The translations under genes and the position numbers were made by a program. Positions 23,054 to 31,940 of a DNA stretch of 64,000 nucleotides are shown here, piece by piece. Below the pieces are notes generated by a model that saw nothing but the letters and a program-made list of their open reading frames with translations, was not told the origin of the DNA and ran no database searches. Origin of the DNA: Gordonia insulae (GTDB lineage Bacteria; Actinomycetota; Actinomycetes; Mycobacteriales; Mycobacteriaceae). The DNA is taken from assembly GCF_003855095.1 (NCBI RefSeq), contig NZ_CP033972.1, positions 1,178,001 through 1,242,000 of the forward strand, given 5' to 3'. How positions within the stretch are numbered: position 1 is the first letter of the stretch; the number at the start of each line of letters is the position of its first letter.

Positions 23054-23935
23054 TCAGACGGGTCTCGCGAGGGCAGGCGCAGCCCGGTGCCGGCGCGTCA
23101 CCGCCCAGCCGAAGGCGGGCGCGAACACATACATGAACACCGAGTAGACGGCACTGGGAATGGCTACCTCGGTGCTGTCGAGCACGCTGAGCGCGATGGT
23201 CAGCGCCACGGTGGTGTTGTGGATGCCGACCTCCATCGAACTCGCGATGGCCTGCCGCTGATCGAGCCGCAGGAGACGGGCGCCCGCATACCCGAGCGTC
23301 AGGCTGGTCAGGCAGAAGATCGCGGTGACCAACCCGACCTGCCGGAGATACTCCGCCACATTGTCACGCTCACCGATGAGTGCACCGACGGCGACAACGA
23401 ACAGGACCACGATGGAGAAGACCCGAACGGGGCGGTCCGCTCGCGCGGCGAGCGTCGGAACATGATGCCGCGCAAGCATCCCGACCGCGACGGGCACCAA
23501 CACCACTGCGATCACCTGCATGACCTTGGTGAACTGCAATCCGAGCCGGCCGGCAGCGTCGAAGTACGCGATGGCCAGGTTGGTGATCAGCGGGATCGTC
23601 ACCGCAGCCAGGACCGAGTTGATCGCGGTCAGGGTGACGTTGAGTGCCACGTCTCCGCGAAAGAGGTGGCTGAAGAGGTTCGCGGTGGTGCCACCCGGCG
23701 AGGCCGCGAGCAACATGACCCCGACCGCGAGCAGGGGTTCGACGTCGAAGGCCACGACCAGGCCGAAGGCGATTGCGGGCAGCACGACGATCTGCAGGAC
23801 CAGTGCCACGATCACGGCCTTCGGCGTTCGGGCCACCCGCGCGAAGTCGCCCGGGGTCAATGACAGCCCCAGTCCGAACATGATGATCGCCAAGGCGATC
23901 GGTAGTCCGATGCTGATCAGTGCGGAATCGTTCAT
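23054..23935 (-). CDS. Bile acid:sodium symporter (BASS) family transporter
   Basis: 293 residues with 9-10 membrane segments. The ATG complementary to 23933-23935 follows GAGGGGA and gives MNDSALISIGLPIALAIIMFGLGLSL, the usual family start. AASPGGTTANLFSHLFRGDVALNVTLTAINS and SMEVGIHNTTVALTIAL are the two discontinuous helix motifs of the family. Likely import of an organic anion with sodium. It is divergent from a PucR-type regulator, which may control it. Confidence 0.87.
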   Translation of the reverse strand: MNDSALISIGLPIALAIIMFGLGLSLTPGDFARVARTPKAVIVALVLQIVVLPAIAFGLVVAFDVEPLLAVGVMLLAASPGGTTANLFSHLFRGDVALNVTLTAINSVLAAVTIPLITNLAIAYFDAAGRLGLQFTKVMQVIAVVLVPVAVGMLARHHVPTLAARADRPVRVFSIVVLFVVAVGALIGERDNVAEYLRQVGLVTAIFCLTSLTLGYAGARLLRLDQRQAIASSMEVGIHNTTVALTIALSVLDSTEVAIPSAVYSVFMYVFAPAFGWAVTRRHRAAPALARPV

Positions 23936-23978
23936 GGGTCCCCTCGATGCCTTCGGCCGCCGTGAGTCGGCCGTCATA

Positions 23979-24012
23979 GTGAACATCGCCCTGGAGACCG
24001 TTCACAGGCGAT
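23979..24012. promoter_or_regulatory. Two interlocked inverted repeats between symporter and regulator genes
   Basis: GTGAAC (23979-23984) faces GTTCAC (24000-24005), and ATCGCC (23985-23990) faces GGCGAT (24007-24012). Together they give a compound symmetric site in the 121-base divergent gap. It is a candidate operator for the PucR-type protein. Confidence 0.4.
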
Positions 24013-24056
24013 ACGCCAAGATTGTCTGATTGTGCGAATCGTGGTGCGATGACGTT

Positions 24057-25316
24057 GTGACACCTCACAGTGGTTCGGGCTCGGTGTCCCTGACCGCGGC
24101 GGCGCGGGAACTGCAGGCATCGCTGGGTGACGTGACGAGCGCGGTGATCACCGCGCTCGTCGCCCAGCTGCCCACCTACGCCCACCTGCCGCGCGAACAA
24201 CTCTCCGGCGACGTCGTGCGGATCACCCGGCGCGGCCTCGAGGCATTCGCGGAGTACCTGCGCGCCGACGGACAGGGCGGATTCCCCGACGACTACGGGA
24301 CGGCGGTGGTGGCATCCGCGGCCCAGCGTGCCGAGGAGGGCATTCCGATGCCGGACATCGTGCGGGCCTACTTCGTCGGCGTTCACGTCGCCCTGACCCA
24401 TCTGGAAACGACGCTGGGATCCGACCTGCGCGACCTCCTCCCGACGATCACCCGCCACACGTTCGACTATCTCCAGGCGGTCACCGCCGCAGTGGCCGAG
24501 GGGTATTCACGTGAACGCGAACTCACGCTGGGCGACACCCTCGTGGCTCGACTGCAACTCGGTGGCGCCCTCGTGGAGGGCCGCGGAACTGAGGCGATAG
24601 TCGAGTCCGCGAGGCTCGCCGGCATCGAGCTACCCACCGCCTACGCGGTCGTGGCGATGTCCGTGACCGACCAAGGTGTCGTTCACGCAGGCGCGGAGCG
24701 CTCGTCGCGTGACTCTCGGCCGCGCGACGAGGTCGTACGCGCACGGCTGGTCCGACAGGTCAGGAACCATCTCGTGTCCGAACTGGGCCGTGAGGTCCTC
24801 TGGCTGCCGGGCTACCGGGACGCTCTCGTCCTGATCCCGCTGGACCGAGCCGACGATGCCGGACAGGATGCGGTGGACATCGATTCCGTACTCGGGCGCA
24901 GTGATGTCCCGATCCTCGCCGGGATCGCGCACGGATCTCCCGAGGAGGTCGCGGCGGCCGCCCGAATCGCACTGGAGGTGCGGGACTTCGTCGAACGACT
25001 GGGGCGCAGACCGGGATGTTATGAGTTGACCGACGTCGCGCTCGAGTACCAGATGTCGCGTCCCGGTCCGGCCCAGGAAGCCTTGGCGGCGCTGGTCGCG
25101 TCGCTGGACGACGAACCGCTGCTGCGCGCCACGTTGGCCGTGTTCGTCGACGAGAACAGGCACCGGTTGCGTGCCGCACGACGCCTGGGCGTGCACGCCA
25201 ACACCGTCGACAATCGCCTGCGCAAGATCGCCGAGCTGACCGGACTCGACCCGCACCGTCCACGTGACATGACCCGACTCGAGGCCGCGATGGCCGCAGC
25301 CCGACTCCGTGCGTGA
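24057..25316 (+). CDS. PucR-type helix-turn-helix transcriptional regulator
   Basis: About 419 residues from the GTG at 24057; a TTG at 24030 is an alternative and neither has a ribosome site. The N-terminal half (RTC-like sensor) includes VVRITRRGLEAFAEYL and GIPMPDIVRAYFVGV. The middle GGDEF-related segment is degenerate. The C-terminus has the PucR HTH: LLRATLAVFVDENRHRLRAARRLGVHANTVDNRLRKIAELTGLDP. Such proteins usually activate adjacent catabolic or transport genes, here perhaps the divergent symporter. Confidence 0.83.
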   Translation: MTPHSGSGSVSLTAAARELQASLGDVTSAVITALVAQLPTYAHLPREQLSGDVVRITRRGLEAFAEYLRADGQGGFPDDYGTAVVASAAQRAEEGIPMPDIVRAYFVGVHVALTHLETTLGSDLRDLLPTITRHTFDYLQAVTAAVAEGYSRERELTLGDTLVARLQLGGALVEGRGTEAIVESARLAGIELPTAYAVVAMSVTDQGVVHAGAERSSRDSRPRDEVVRARLVRQVRNHLVSELGREVLWLPGYRDALVLIPLDRADDAGQDAVDIDSVLGRSDVPILAGIAHGSPEEVAAAARIALEVRDFVERLGRRPGCYELTDVALEYQMSRPGPAQEALAALVASLDDEPLLRATLAVFVDENRHRLRAARRLGVHANTVDNRLRKIAELTGLDPHRPRDMTRLEAAMAAARLRA

Positions 25317-25329
25317 CCCTGACCGCCCG

Positions 25330-26232
25330 TCAGCGCGTCGACAGCCAGCGGTCGATGTCGGCCAAGGCCATCGCAGCGATCGCCGTCGGTCGAGATGTGA
25401 AGCCGTGCGGCGATTTCGGGTAGACCCGTAGGTCGACGTCGACACCCGCGACGGCGAGGCGCCCCGCCATGGCGACATTGTCCTCGAGCAGGACGTCGAG
25501 CTCACCGACGACCAGCAGGGTCGGCGGCAGATCGTGCAGGTCGGCGTAGATGGGGGAGACATCGGGGACGGTGCGGTCGGGAACGTGCCCGACGTACGCC
25601 TGCAGGAAGTACTCGTCGGCGATCAGGCGACCGGCCGGCGTGTGCCCGCTGAGGTCGTAGGTGCCGAATTGCAGTGCCGCGCCACCAAATCTGTCGATCA
25701 CGCCACGGTCCCGCAACCGCAGCAACGTCGTGACGGCGAGCGTGGACCCGGCCGAGAATCCGCCGATGGTCAATCGCGATGACCCGAAACGGGATTCGGC
25801 GCACTCGACGAGCCAGAGTGCAGCGGCTTCACAATCATCGGGCGCGGCCGGCCACGGGCGTTCGGGCGCCAGTCGATAGTCAACGCTCACGACGACGATC
25901 CCGAGTGACTCTGCGAGCCGACGATTGCGGGTGTCTCGTTGGATCGCTGCGCCCATGTAGAAGCCACCACCGTGGATGTCGAGGTGGACACCCTGCGCGG
26001 TCCCGTTGGCGGGGGCGATGATTCGCACCGGGACGGGCCGTCCGTCGCCGTGGACGATCTCCTCGGTCGCATGATCGTCCCCGGCGGGCACGACTCGTTG
26101 TGCCCGGACCCGCCGCAACTCTGCGTCGTTCTCCGGTCCGCGACCGGCAGGCGCGGCACCGTAGACAGCATGCGAGTCGGCGAGAGCATCGGCCGTCACG
26201 GGGACCATCACATCGTCGAGCCCGAGCCTCAT
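25330..26232 (-). CDS. Alpha/beta hydrolase, hormone-sensitive-lipase type
   Basis: 300 residues from the ATG complementary to 26230-26232, preceded by AAAGGTGACGG. The HSL oxyanion motif HGGGFYMG, the elbow IGGFSAGSTLA, the Asp in VVGELDVLLEDN and the catalytic His in KSPHGF are all present. No signal peptide, so an intracellular carboxylesterase is predicted. It converges with the PucR-type gene and is divergent from arsR. Confidence 0.87.
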   Translation of the reverse strand: MRLGLDDVMVPVTADALADSHAVYGAAPAGRGPENDAELRRVRAQRVVPAGDDHATEEIVHGDGRPVPVRIIAPANGTAQGVHLDIHGGGFYMGAAIQRDTRNRRLAESLGIVVVSVDYRLAPERPWPAAPDDCEAAALWLVECAESRFGSSRLTIGGFSAGSTLAVTTLLRLRDRGVIDRFGGAALQFGTYDLSGHTPAGRLIADEYFLQAYVGHVPDRTVPDVSPIYADLHDLPPTLLVVGELDVLLEDNVAMAGRLAVAGVDVDLRVYPKSPHGFTSRPTAIAAMALADIDRWLSTR

Positions 26233-26302
26233 ACCGTCACCTTTCGCTGCGCCATCCGCGACACCGATCTCAGGGTAGACGGAGGTCAACCGAACACGGG
26301 CC

Positions 26303-26332
26303 TTGCAACATACAACCACTTGGTTGTATGTT
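26303..26332 (+). promoter_or_regulatory. arsR promoter with embedded 26-bp palindromic operator
   Basis: Arms AACATACAACCA (26307-26318) and TGGTTGTATGTT (26321-26332) are perfect complements around CT. They coincide with a promoter: TTGCAA (-35, 26303-26308), an 18-base spacer and TATGTT (-10, 26327-26332). Transcription would begin near 26339, which is the GTG start, implying a leaderless mRNA repressed by bound ArsR. Confidence 0.65.
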
Positions 26333-26338
26333 GGTCTC

Positions 26339-26680
26339 GTGGCCGATGATGCGGAAGACAGGGCGGATGCCCTGTTCCATGCACTGTCCGACCGGACCCG
26401 ACGCGACATCATGCGTCGTATCCTCGCCGGAGAGCATTCGGTCTCGGCACTCGCGGCCAAGTACGAGATGAGTTTCGCCGCAGTGCAAAAGCACGTCGCC
26501 GTACTCGAACGGGCGGGGTTGCTGACGAAGCGACGCAACGGTCGTGAGCAGCTCGCCACCGGTGACGTGACCGCGGTCCGTGCGGTGTCGACGATGCTGA
26601 CCGAGCTCGAACAGGTCTGGCGCGGTCGCATCGCCCGCATCGACGAACTGCTCTCAACCGAATCGCCAAAGGAGAACTGA
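26339..26680 (+). CDS. ArsR-family winged-helix repressor
   Basis: 113 residues from the GTG at 26339. ALFHALSDRTRRDIMRRILAGEHSVSALAAKYEMSFAAVQKHVAVLERAGLLTKRRNGREQL is the ArsR winged helix. It lacks the Cys pairs of metal sensors. It belongs to the branch paired with SRPBCC/AHSA1 genes, whose ligands are mostly unknown. It is followed two bases later by its SRPBCC partner, whose ribosome site (AAAGGAG) lies inside the end of this gene. Confidence 0.9.
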   Translation: MADDAEDRADALFHALSDRTRRDIMRRILAGEHSVSALAAKYEMSFAAVQKHVAVLERAGLLTKRRNGREQLATGDVTAVRAVSTMLTELEQVWRGRIARIDELLSTESPKEN

Positions 26681-26682
26681 TC

Positions 26683-27168
26683 ATGCCCGTCACCAATGTC
26701 GTCCAGGACATCGACTCACGCACACTGACGATCACCGCCGAGTTCGCGGCTCCGGCGTCTCGAGTCTGGCAGGTTTACGCCGACCCCCGCCAACTCGAGC
26801 AGATCTGGGGTCCGCCCACGTATCCCGCCACCGTTGTCGAGCACGACTTCGCTCCCGGCGGGCGCGTCACCTACTACATGACCGGACCCGACGGAGAGAA
26901 GTTCGCCGGCTACTGGGAGATCAAGGACATCGACGAACCGCGCACCTTCCGGTTCGACGACGGCTTCGCCGATGAGAACTTCGCCCCGATCGACTCCATG
27001 CCGGTGTCGTCCAACGTCTACACGTTCGACGAGACCGACGGCCGCACCGTGGTGACCTATGCCAGCACCTTCGCGACCGCGGAAGGCCTGCAGAAGGTGC
27101 TGGACATGGGCGTGATCGAAGGAGCTTCCGGGGCGATCAACCAGATCGACGGTCTGCTGGCGGGCTGA
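26683..27168 (+). CDS. SRPBCC (AHSA1-like) domain protein
   Basis: 161 residues of the START-like/AHSA1 fold: LTITAEFAAPASRVWQVYADPRQLEQIWGPPTYPATVVEHDFAPGGRVTYYMTGPDGEKFAGYWEIKDID. The helix-grip fold encloses a hydrophobic ligand cavity. In ArsR-SRPBCC pairs the protein may bind the inducer or an enzyme substrate. Its stop codon directly abuts that of the convergent LLM gene (TGACTA at 27166-27171). Confidence 0.88.
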   Translation: MPVTNVVQDIDSRTLTITAEFAAPASRVWQVYADPRQLEQIWGPPTYPATVVEHDFAPGGRVTYYMTGPDGEKFAGYWEIKDIDEPRTFRFDDGFADENFAPIDSMPVSSNVYTFDETDGRTVVTYASTFATAEGLQKVLDMGVIEGASGAINQIDGLLAG

Positions 27169-28029
27169 CTACGCCAACGCCTCGGCGAGCCGACGCCACT
27201 GCTCACGTGGGATCGCCCGCTGATCGGCCTGGAGCACCTGCACGCAGACATGGTCGGCACCCGCCGCGCGGTGGTCGTCGATGCGCGCGAGCACCGCGGA
27301 CTCGTCGCCCCACGCGATGATCGCGTCGAAGAGCCGGTCACTCACCGAGTCCAGGTCGTCCTCGGAGAAGCCGAGTCGACGAAGATTGTTGGCGTAGTTG
27401 GGCATCGAGAGATAGCCACGCAGCCATTTCGTGCCGATCGCCCGGGCCTCCTCGCGGTCTCCGGTGAGGATGACGGTCTGTTCCGGTGCGAGCAGCGGCC
27501 CATCGCCGAGCGCGGACCGAGCGATCGCGGTGTGCTCAGGTGTCACCAGATACGGATGTGCGCCGCGGCTGCGTTCAGCGGCCAGGGCGAGCATCTTCGG
27601 GCCGAGCGCGGCCAGGACCCGGGCATCGGTCGGGACCGGCTGTGCAGCGCCATCAAGGCCGTCGAGAAAGGCCTTCGTGGTCGCCAGCGGCTTGCGGTAG
27701 CGGCCCGGTTCGTTTGCGTCGATCAGCGGCGCGTGGCTGATGCCCAGTCCGAGCAGGAACCGCGGTCCGTATTCCTCGGTGAGGCGGGCATGCGCGGCGG
27801 CGACGTCGTCCGGCTCGTGCATCCACATGTTGAGAATCCCGGTCGCGATGACCGCTTGACGCGTTGCGCCGAGCAGATTCTCCACGGCATCGAGGACCGG
27901 TCCGCCGACGTCGGGAATCCACAACGCGGTGAAACCGAGTTGATCGAGTTCCGACGCGGCCTCCGCGGCCTCGCCGGGATCTCCATAGCGCAGCGGCGAA
28001 CTCCAGATTCCTACCCCGTTGAGTTTCAT
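27169..28029 (-). CDS. LLM-class (F420-dependent) oxidoreductase
   Basis: 286 residues from the ATG complementary to 28027-28029. VGIWSSPLRYGDPGEAAEAASELDQLGFTALWIPDVGG, VIATGILNMWMHEPDDVAAAHARLTEEYGPRFLLGLGISHAPL and the LAALGPKMLALAAERSRGAHPYLVTPEHT segment match the actinobacterial luciferase-like F420 subfamily. Substrate unknown. A longer in-frame start at 28125 is unsupported by a ribosome site. Confidence 0.85.
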   Translation of the reverse strand: MKLNGVGIWSSPLRYGDPGEAAEAASELDQLGFTALWIPDVGGPVLDAVENLLGATRQAVIATGILNMWMHEPDDVAAAHARLTEEYGPRFLLGLGISHAPLIDANEPGRYRKPLATTKAFLDGLDGAAQPVPTDARVLAALGPKMLALAAERSRGAHPYLVTPEHTAIARSALGDGPLLAPEQTVILTGDREEARAIGTKWLRGYLSMPNYANNLRRLGFSEDDLDSVSDRLFDAIIAWGDESAVLARIDDHRAAGADHVCVQVLQADQRAIPREQWRRLAEALA

Positions 28030-28238
28030 GATCCCGACGGTACCGGCCGTGTCGACTGTCCGGGTACAGCACATCGCCGTCAGCTCCGGCGTGGTGATCC
28101 CGAACGCACTGATCGTGCAGGACAAACGGGGGACCCATGGTGATTCAGGGTCCTAGTCCTCTGTCGGACCGAGGATCGACGGGGCACCGTGGTGGGTGGC
28201 GGTCGTGGACCGTCCAGCGGCTCGGAGGAGGGATCGTC

Positions 28239-28733
28239 GTGAAGGTTCTCGTGGCGGTGGCCAGCAAGCATGGAGCAACTCGCGAGATCGGCGAACAGCT
28301 CGGAGCGGAGCTCTCCACCGGTCTCCGGACACGGGGTGTCGACGCCGCCGTGAGCGTCCTCGACGCCCGGGACGTGCGTGACATCTCGGACTACGACGCG
28401 GTGGTTCTGGGTAGCGCGATCTATCTGGGACGGTGGCTCAAGGACGCGACGAAGCTCGTGGATCGGGAGCTGCCCCACCTACGGGATCGCCCCGTGTGGT
28501 TGTTCTCCAGCGGCCCGGTCACCCCGGGCGACAATGCCGACAATCTGTCGTGGATCACCACTCCGTGGGCGGTCGAGCATCACATGTTCGGCGGCAAGGT
28601 CGATCGATCGGTGCTGTCTTTCCCGGAGCGCCTGGCGGTTTCGGCAGCCCACGCGTCGGACGCCGACTACCGCGACACCGACGAGATCATCGAATGGGCC
28701 CAACGCATCTGTGCCCACCTCGCCGCGAGCTGA
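28239..28733 (+). CDS. Flavodoxin-domain protein, HemG-like
   Basis: 164 residues from the GTG at 28239 after GGAGGAGGG. VLVAVASKHGATREIGEQLGAEL is the FMN phosphate loop; DAVVLGSAIYLGRWLKDATKLV and WLFSSGPV resemble menaquinone-dependent protoporphyrinogen dehydrogenase HemG. Actinobacteria generally use other protoporphyrinogen oxidases, so a general flavodoxin-like electron carrier or quinone reductase is equally possible. Confidence 0.8.
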   Translation: MKVLVAVASKHGATREIGEQLGAELSTGLRTRGVDAAVSVLDARDVRDISDYDAVVLGSAIYLGRWLKDATKLVDRELPHLRDRPVWLFSSGPVTPGDNADNLSWITTPWAVEHHMFGGKVDRSVLSFPERLAVSAAHASDADYRDTDEIIEWAQRICAHLAAS

Positions 28734-28837
28734 CCGGACCGGCACCGCGCGGACCGACGCGCGCCGCGACATGTCCCGGGATCGACGGTGCCCGGAGCGC
28801 TCGCCTGTCAGAATTCTCCGGAGATTCTGCGAGCCGG

Positions 28838-28864
28838 TGTCGGATCCGGGCAACGGCGTTCGTA
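28838..28864 (+). promoter_or_regulatory. Candidate ECF42 promoter for the second DGPF-sigma operon
   Basis: TGTCGG (28838-28843), 17 bases, then CGTA (28861-28864). Spacing and hexamer equal those before the first module (TGTCGA-N17-CGTC). It is 55 bases ahead of the DGPF start codon. A short palindrome, TCTCCGGAGA, lies just upstream around 28815-28824. Confidence 0.5.
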
Positions 28865-28918
28865 GCAGGGGTGAGGGCCGCTCACCGGAGCGCCCCGAAG
28901 CACAGGAGATGATGAGCG

Positions 28919-29242
28919 ATGCAGTATCTGGTTTCCGTGATCACCGACTCGATCGACCGTGCCGACCCGGACGAACAGGCGGCCATCGATGTCTTCAACG
29001 AGCAACTCCAGAAGGACGGCCATTGGGTCTTCGCCGGGGGCCTCGGCGCACCGAGCACCGCGACGGTGATCGACAACCGCGGGGGACAGGGACTGATGAC
29101 CGACGGGCCGTTCACGGAATCGAAGGAGTTCTTCATCGGCTTCTGGATCATCGAGGCTCCCGACCTCGACGTCGCGGTGAAGCTGGCGACCGAGGGTTCG
29201 AAGGCGTGCAATCGCAAGGTCGAGGTGCGGCCGTTCCTGTGA
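28919..29242 (+). CDS. DGPF/YCII-domain protein (second copy)
   Basis: 107 residues, start after AGGAGATGATGAGCG. MQYLVSVITDSIDRADPDEQ and the motif MTDGPFTESKEFFIGFWII show a YCII fold; EVRPFL ends the domain just as in the first copy. Its stop codon overlaps the GTG start of the sigma gene (29239-29242, GTGA), so the two are coupled. Sequence similarity to the copy at 2140-2547 is limited to the domain core, so they are old paralogs rather than a recent duplication. Confidence 0.87.
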   Translation: MQYLVSVITDSIDRADPDEQAAIDVFNEQLQKDGHWVFAGGLGAPSTATVIDNRGGQGLMTDGPFTESKEFFIGFWIIEAPDLDVAVKLATEGSKACNRKVEVRPFL

Positions 29243-30471
29243 ACGGCACCGATACCCGGGAAGTGATCGCCCGTGCCCACCACGAGGAGTGGGCACGGGT
29301 GGTCGCCGCCCTCACCCGGCGTTTCGGCGACCTCGACATCGCCGAAGAAGGGGCGGCCGAAGCGTTCGCCACGGCTGTCGAACGGTGGCCGACCGACGGC
29401 ATTCCACCCAACCCCGGCGCATGGCTGACCACCACCGCCAACCGCAAGGCCATCGACCGGATCCGCCGCGAGAACAAGCGCGACGACAAGCACAAGGAGG
29501 CGGGGGTGTTGTCCGACATCGAGCCACCTGCGCCGCTCGGCGCGATCGACGACGATCGGCTTCGGCTGATCTTCATCTGCTGTCACCCGGCATTGGCGAT
29601 GGAGACGCGCGTGGCACTGACGCTGCGCATGGTCGGCGGCCTCTCGGTGTCCGAGATCGCCCGGGCCTTTCTCGTGCAGGAGAGCGCCATGAGCCGGCGG
29701 ATCACTCGCGCGAAGGCCAAGATCAAGGCCGCGCGCATTCCGTATCGGGTGCCATCCGAGGAGGATCTGCCGTTGCGCGTCACCGGCGTGCTGGCCGTTC
29801 TCTATCTCGTGTTCAACGAGGGCTACCTCGCGAGCGGCCCCGACACCGATCCCGTCCGCGACGACCTGACCGCCGAGGCGATCCGACTTGCCCGCCTGGT
29901 GCGCGCCCTTCTGCCGGTCGACGGTGAGGTCGCCGGCCTGCTGGCCCTGATGCTGTTGATCGAGGCCCGTCGCACCGCACGGGTATCGGCCGTCGGCGAA
30001 CTGATCGCCCTGGACGAGCAGAATCGTGGAGCGTGGGACGCGGAGATGATCGCCGAAGGCCATGCGCTGGTGCGAGAGCGTCTTGCCACCGGTATGGCTC
30101 CCGGTAGATTCCAGATCCTCGCAGCGATCAATGCCCTGCACACCTCGGCACGCGACGTCCGCGACACCGACTGGTCCCAGATCGTCGCACTCTACGACCA
30201 ACTCGTCCGTGTCGAGCCTTCGCCCGTCGTCGCGCTCAACCGGGCGATCGCAGTCTCGGAACTCGACGGTCCGGAGGTGGCCCTGGCGGCTGTCGACAGA
30301 CTGCAGGACCAGTTGGTGGAGTACCACCCGTATCACGCGACACGCGCCGAACTACTCCGTCGACTCGGATACGGTCCCGCGGCACGCGCCGCCTACGACG
30401 CGGCCATCGAGCGAGCGGGCAACCCTGGCGAGATCGCGTACCTGACTCGGCGACGCGATCAACTCGGCTGA
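29239..30471 (+). CDS. ECF-type sigma factor, ECF42-like (second copy)
   Basis: 410 residues from the GTG at 29239. Region 2 reads DLDIAEEGAAEAFATAVERWPTDGIPPNPGAWLTTTANRKAIDRIRRE. Region 4 is ALTLRMVGGLSVSEIARAFLVQESAMSRRITRAKAKI. The C-terminal helical extension has VLYLVFNEGYLASG, LLALMLLIEARRTARVS and VVALNRAIAVSELDGPE. Both regions and the extension parallel the 969-2114 protein. A much longer open frame starting at 28378 is only an accidental extension across the flavodoxin gene in another frame. It ends exactly where the convergent amt gene ends. Confidence 0.92.
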   Translation: MNGTDTREVIARAHHEEWARVVAALTRRFGDLDIAEEGAAEAFATAVERWPTDGIPPNPGAWLTTTANRKAIDRIRRENKRDDKHKEAGVLSDIEPPAPLGAIDDDRLRLIFICCHPALAMETRVALTLRMVGGLSVSEIARAFLVQESAMSRRITRAKAKIKAARIPYRVPSEEDLPLRVTGVLAVLYLVFNEGYLASGPDTDPVRDDLTAEAIRLARLVRALLPVDGEVAGLLALMLLIEARRTARVSAVGELIALDEQNRGAWDAEMIAEGHALVRERLATGMAPGRFQILAAINALHTSARDVRDTDWSQIVALYDQLVRVEPSPVVALNRAIAVSELDGPEVALAAVDRLQDQLVEYHPYHATRAELLRRLGYGPAARAAYDAAIERAGNPGEIAYLTRRRDQLG

Positions 30472-31773
30472 CTATCCGCCGCCTGTGGGGTGGAAGTCAT
30501 ACGCGGATTCGGCGTGCTGGCCATCGTCGATTCCGTCGATCTCGTGTTCGCGGTCCGCGCGGAGCCCGATCGTGTACTTGAGTGCCAGGCCGATGACACC
30601 GGTGACCACGAGTGCGTATGCCAGAACGGCGACCACGGCCACGATCTGCCGCCACAGTTGATCGACGCCGCCGCCGTAGAACAGTCCGTCGACCCCGGCA
30701 GGCGCCGAAGCGGAGGCGACCAACCCGATCATCAGCATGCCGACCACACCGCTGACGAAATGCACGCCGACGACGTCGAGCGAGTCGTCGTAACGCCAGC
30801 GGAACTTCAGTTCGATCGCGTAGGAGCTGACCGCTCCCGCCACCGCGCCGACCGCCAGCGCCCCCAGGGGAGTCACCGCGGAGCACGACGGTGTGATCGC
30901 GACGAGGCCGGCGATCACACCGGAGGCCGCACCGAATGATGTCGGACGTCCGTGACGGACCTGCTCGACGACGAGCCACGCGACCATCGATGCGGCGCCG
31001 GCGCCGAGCGTGTTGACCGCGATGAGTGCGGCCGACCCGCTGGCCTCGAGTGCCGAACCCGCGTTGAATCCAAACCACCCGAACCACAGCAGACCCGCGC
31101 CGAGCATGACGAACGGCAGATTGTGCGGCCGCATCGGATCCTTGGGCCACCCCCGACGGCGGCCCAGCAGCAGTGCGAGCACCAGCGCCGAGGCGCCCGA
31201 GTTGATCTCCACCGCGGTGCCACCGGCGAAGTCGATCGCCTTGAGATGCGAGACGATCCAGCCACCATGAGCTTCGGTGAGGCCGGGGGCGCTGAACACC
31301 CAATGGGCGATCGGGATGTAGACGAGCAGCGACCACACCGCGGCAAAGACCACCCACGAGACGAACCGCATGCGGTCGGCGACGGCGCCCGCGATCAGGG
31401 CGACCGTCACCATGGCGAATCCGGCCTGGAATGCGACGAAGAGTATCGCCGGAATCGTGCCGACCAGCGGTATGCCGGTGGGGTTTGCCGGGTCGTGACC
31501 ATACGTATGGTGCAGCCCGGGAAACGAGCCGAGGCTGCCGATCAGACCGGCACGGTCGTCCCCGAACGCCAACGAGTAGCCGACCACCAGCCAGATGATC
31601 CACACGATCGGGATCGCCGACAGACACATCATCATCATGTTGAGAACGCTCTTGGAGCGAACCATGCCGCCATAGAACAGCCCGAGCGCGGGAGTCATGA
31701 GCAGGACGAGTGCGAACGCCACGAGCATCCATGCCGTGTTGGCGCTGTCCGGAACACCGTACTTCGGGAACAT
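30472..31773 (-). CDS. amt: Ammonium transporter
   Basis: 433 residues, 11 membrane segments. GLFYGGMVRSKSVLNMMMM, AGGTAVEINSGASALVLALLLGRR, WFGWFGFNAGSALEASG and GVHFVSGVVGMLMIGLVA contain the Phe gates and the twin pore histidines expected of Amt/Rh channels. It conducts ammonium/ammonia across the cytoplasmic membrane. No glnK or glnB gene is adjacent, unlike the usual amtB-glnK pair. Its TAG directly abuts the TGA of the sigma gene. Confidence 0.93.
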   Translation of the reverse strand: MFPKYGVPDSANTAWMLVAFALVLLMTPALGLFYGGMVRSKSVLNMMMMCLSAIPIVWIIWLVVGYSLAFGDDRAGLIGSLGSFPGLHHTYGHDPANPTGIPLVGTIPAILFVAFQAGFAMVTVALIAGAVADRMRFVSWVVFAAVWSLLVYIPIAHWVFSAPGLTEAHGGWIVSHLKAIDFAGGTAVEINSGASALVLALLLGRRRGWPKDPMRPHNLPFVMLGAGLLWFGWFGFNAGSALEASGSAALIAVNTLGAGAASMVAWLVVEQVRHGRPTSFGAASGVIAGLVAITPSCSAVTPLGALAVGAVAGAVSSYAIELKFRWRYDDSLDVVGVHFVSGVVGMLMIGLVASASAPAGVDGLFYGGGVDQLWRQIVAVVAVLAYALVVTGVIGLALKYTIGLRADREHEIDGIDDGQHAESAYDFHPTGGG

Positions 31774-31940
31774 GGCTGCCTTCCGTCGCGTGCGAGCGTC
31801 GGAAGTCTATCGGCTCGATGATGTTGCGCGACACAGGGTTCAATTGCAAAGAAGGGGCATTTCGGACGAATCGGTCAGCCGCTGTGCCGCGCGTGGGCGA
31901 CGTCCGCGCCCCGATCGAGGAGTATCGGTGGAGGGTGCAC

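Noticed and set aside
28378..29238. N-terminal extension that would make the second sigma factor 697 residues long
   Set aside because: The extension is flavodoxin and DGPF DNA read out of frame; the sigma homology and a coupled GTG start at 29239.
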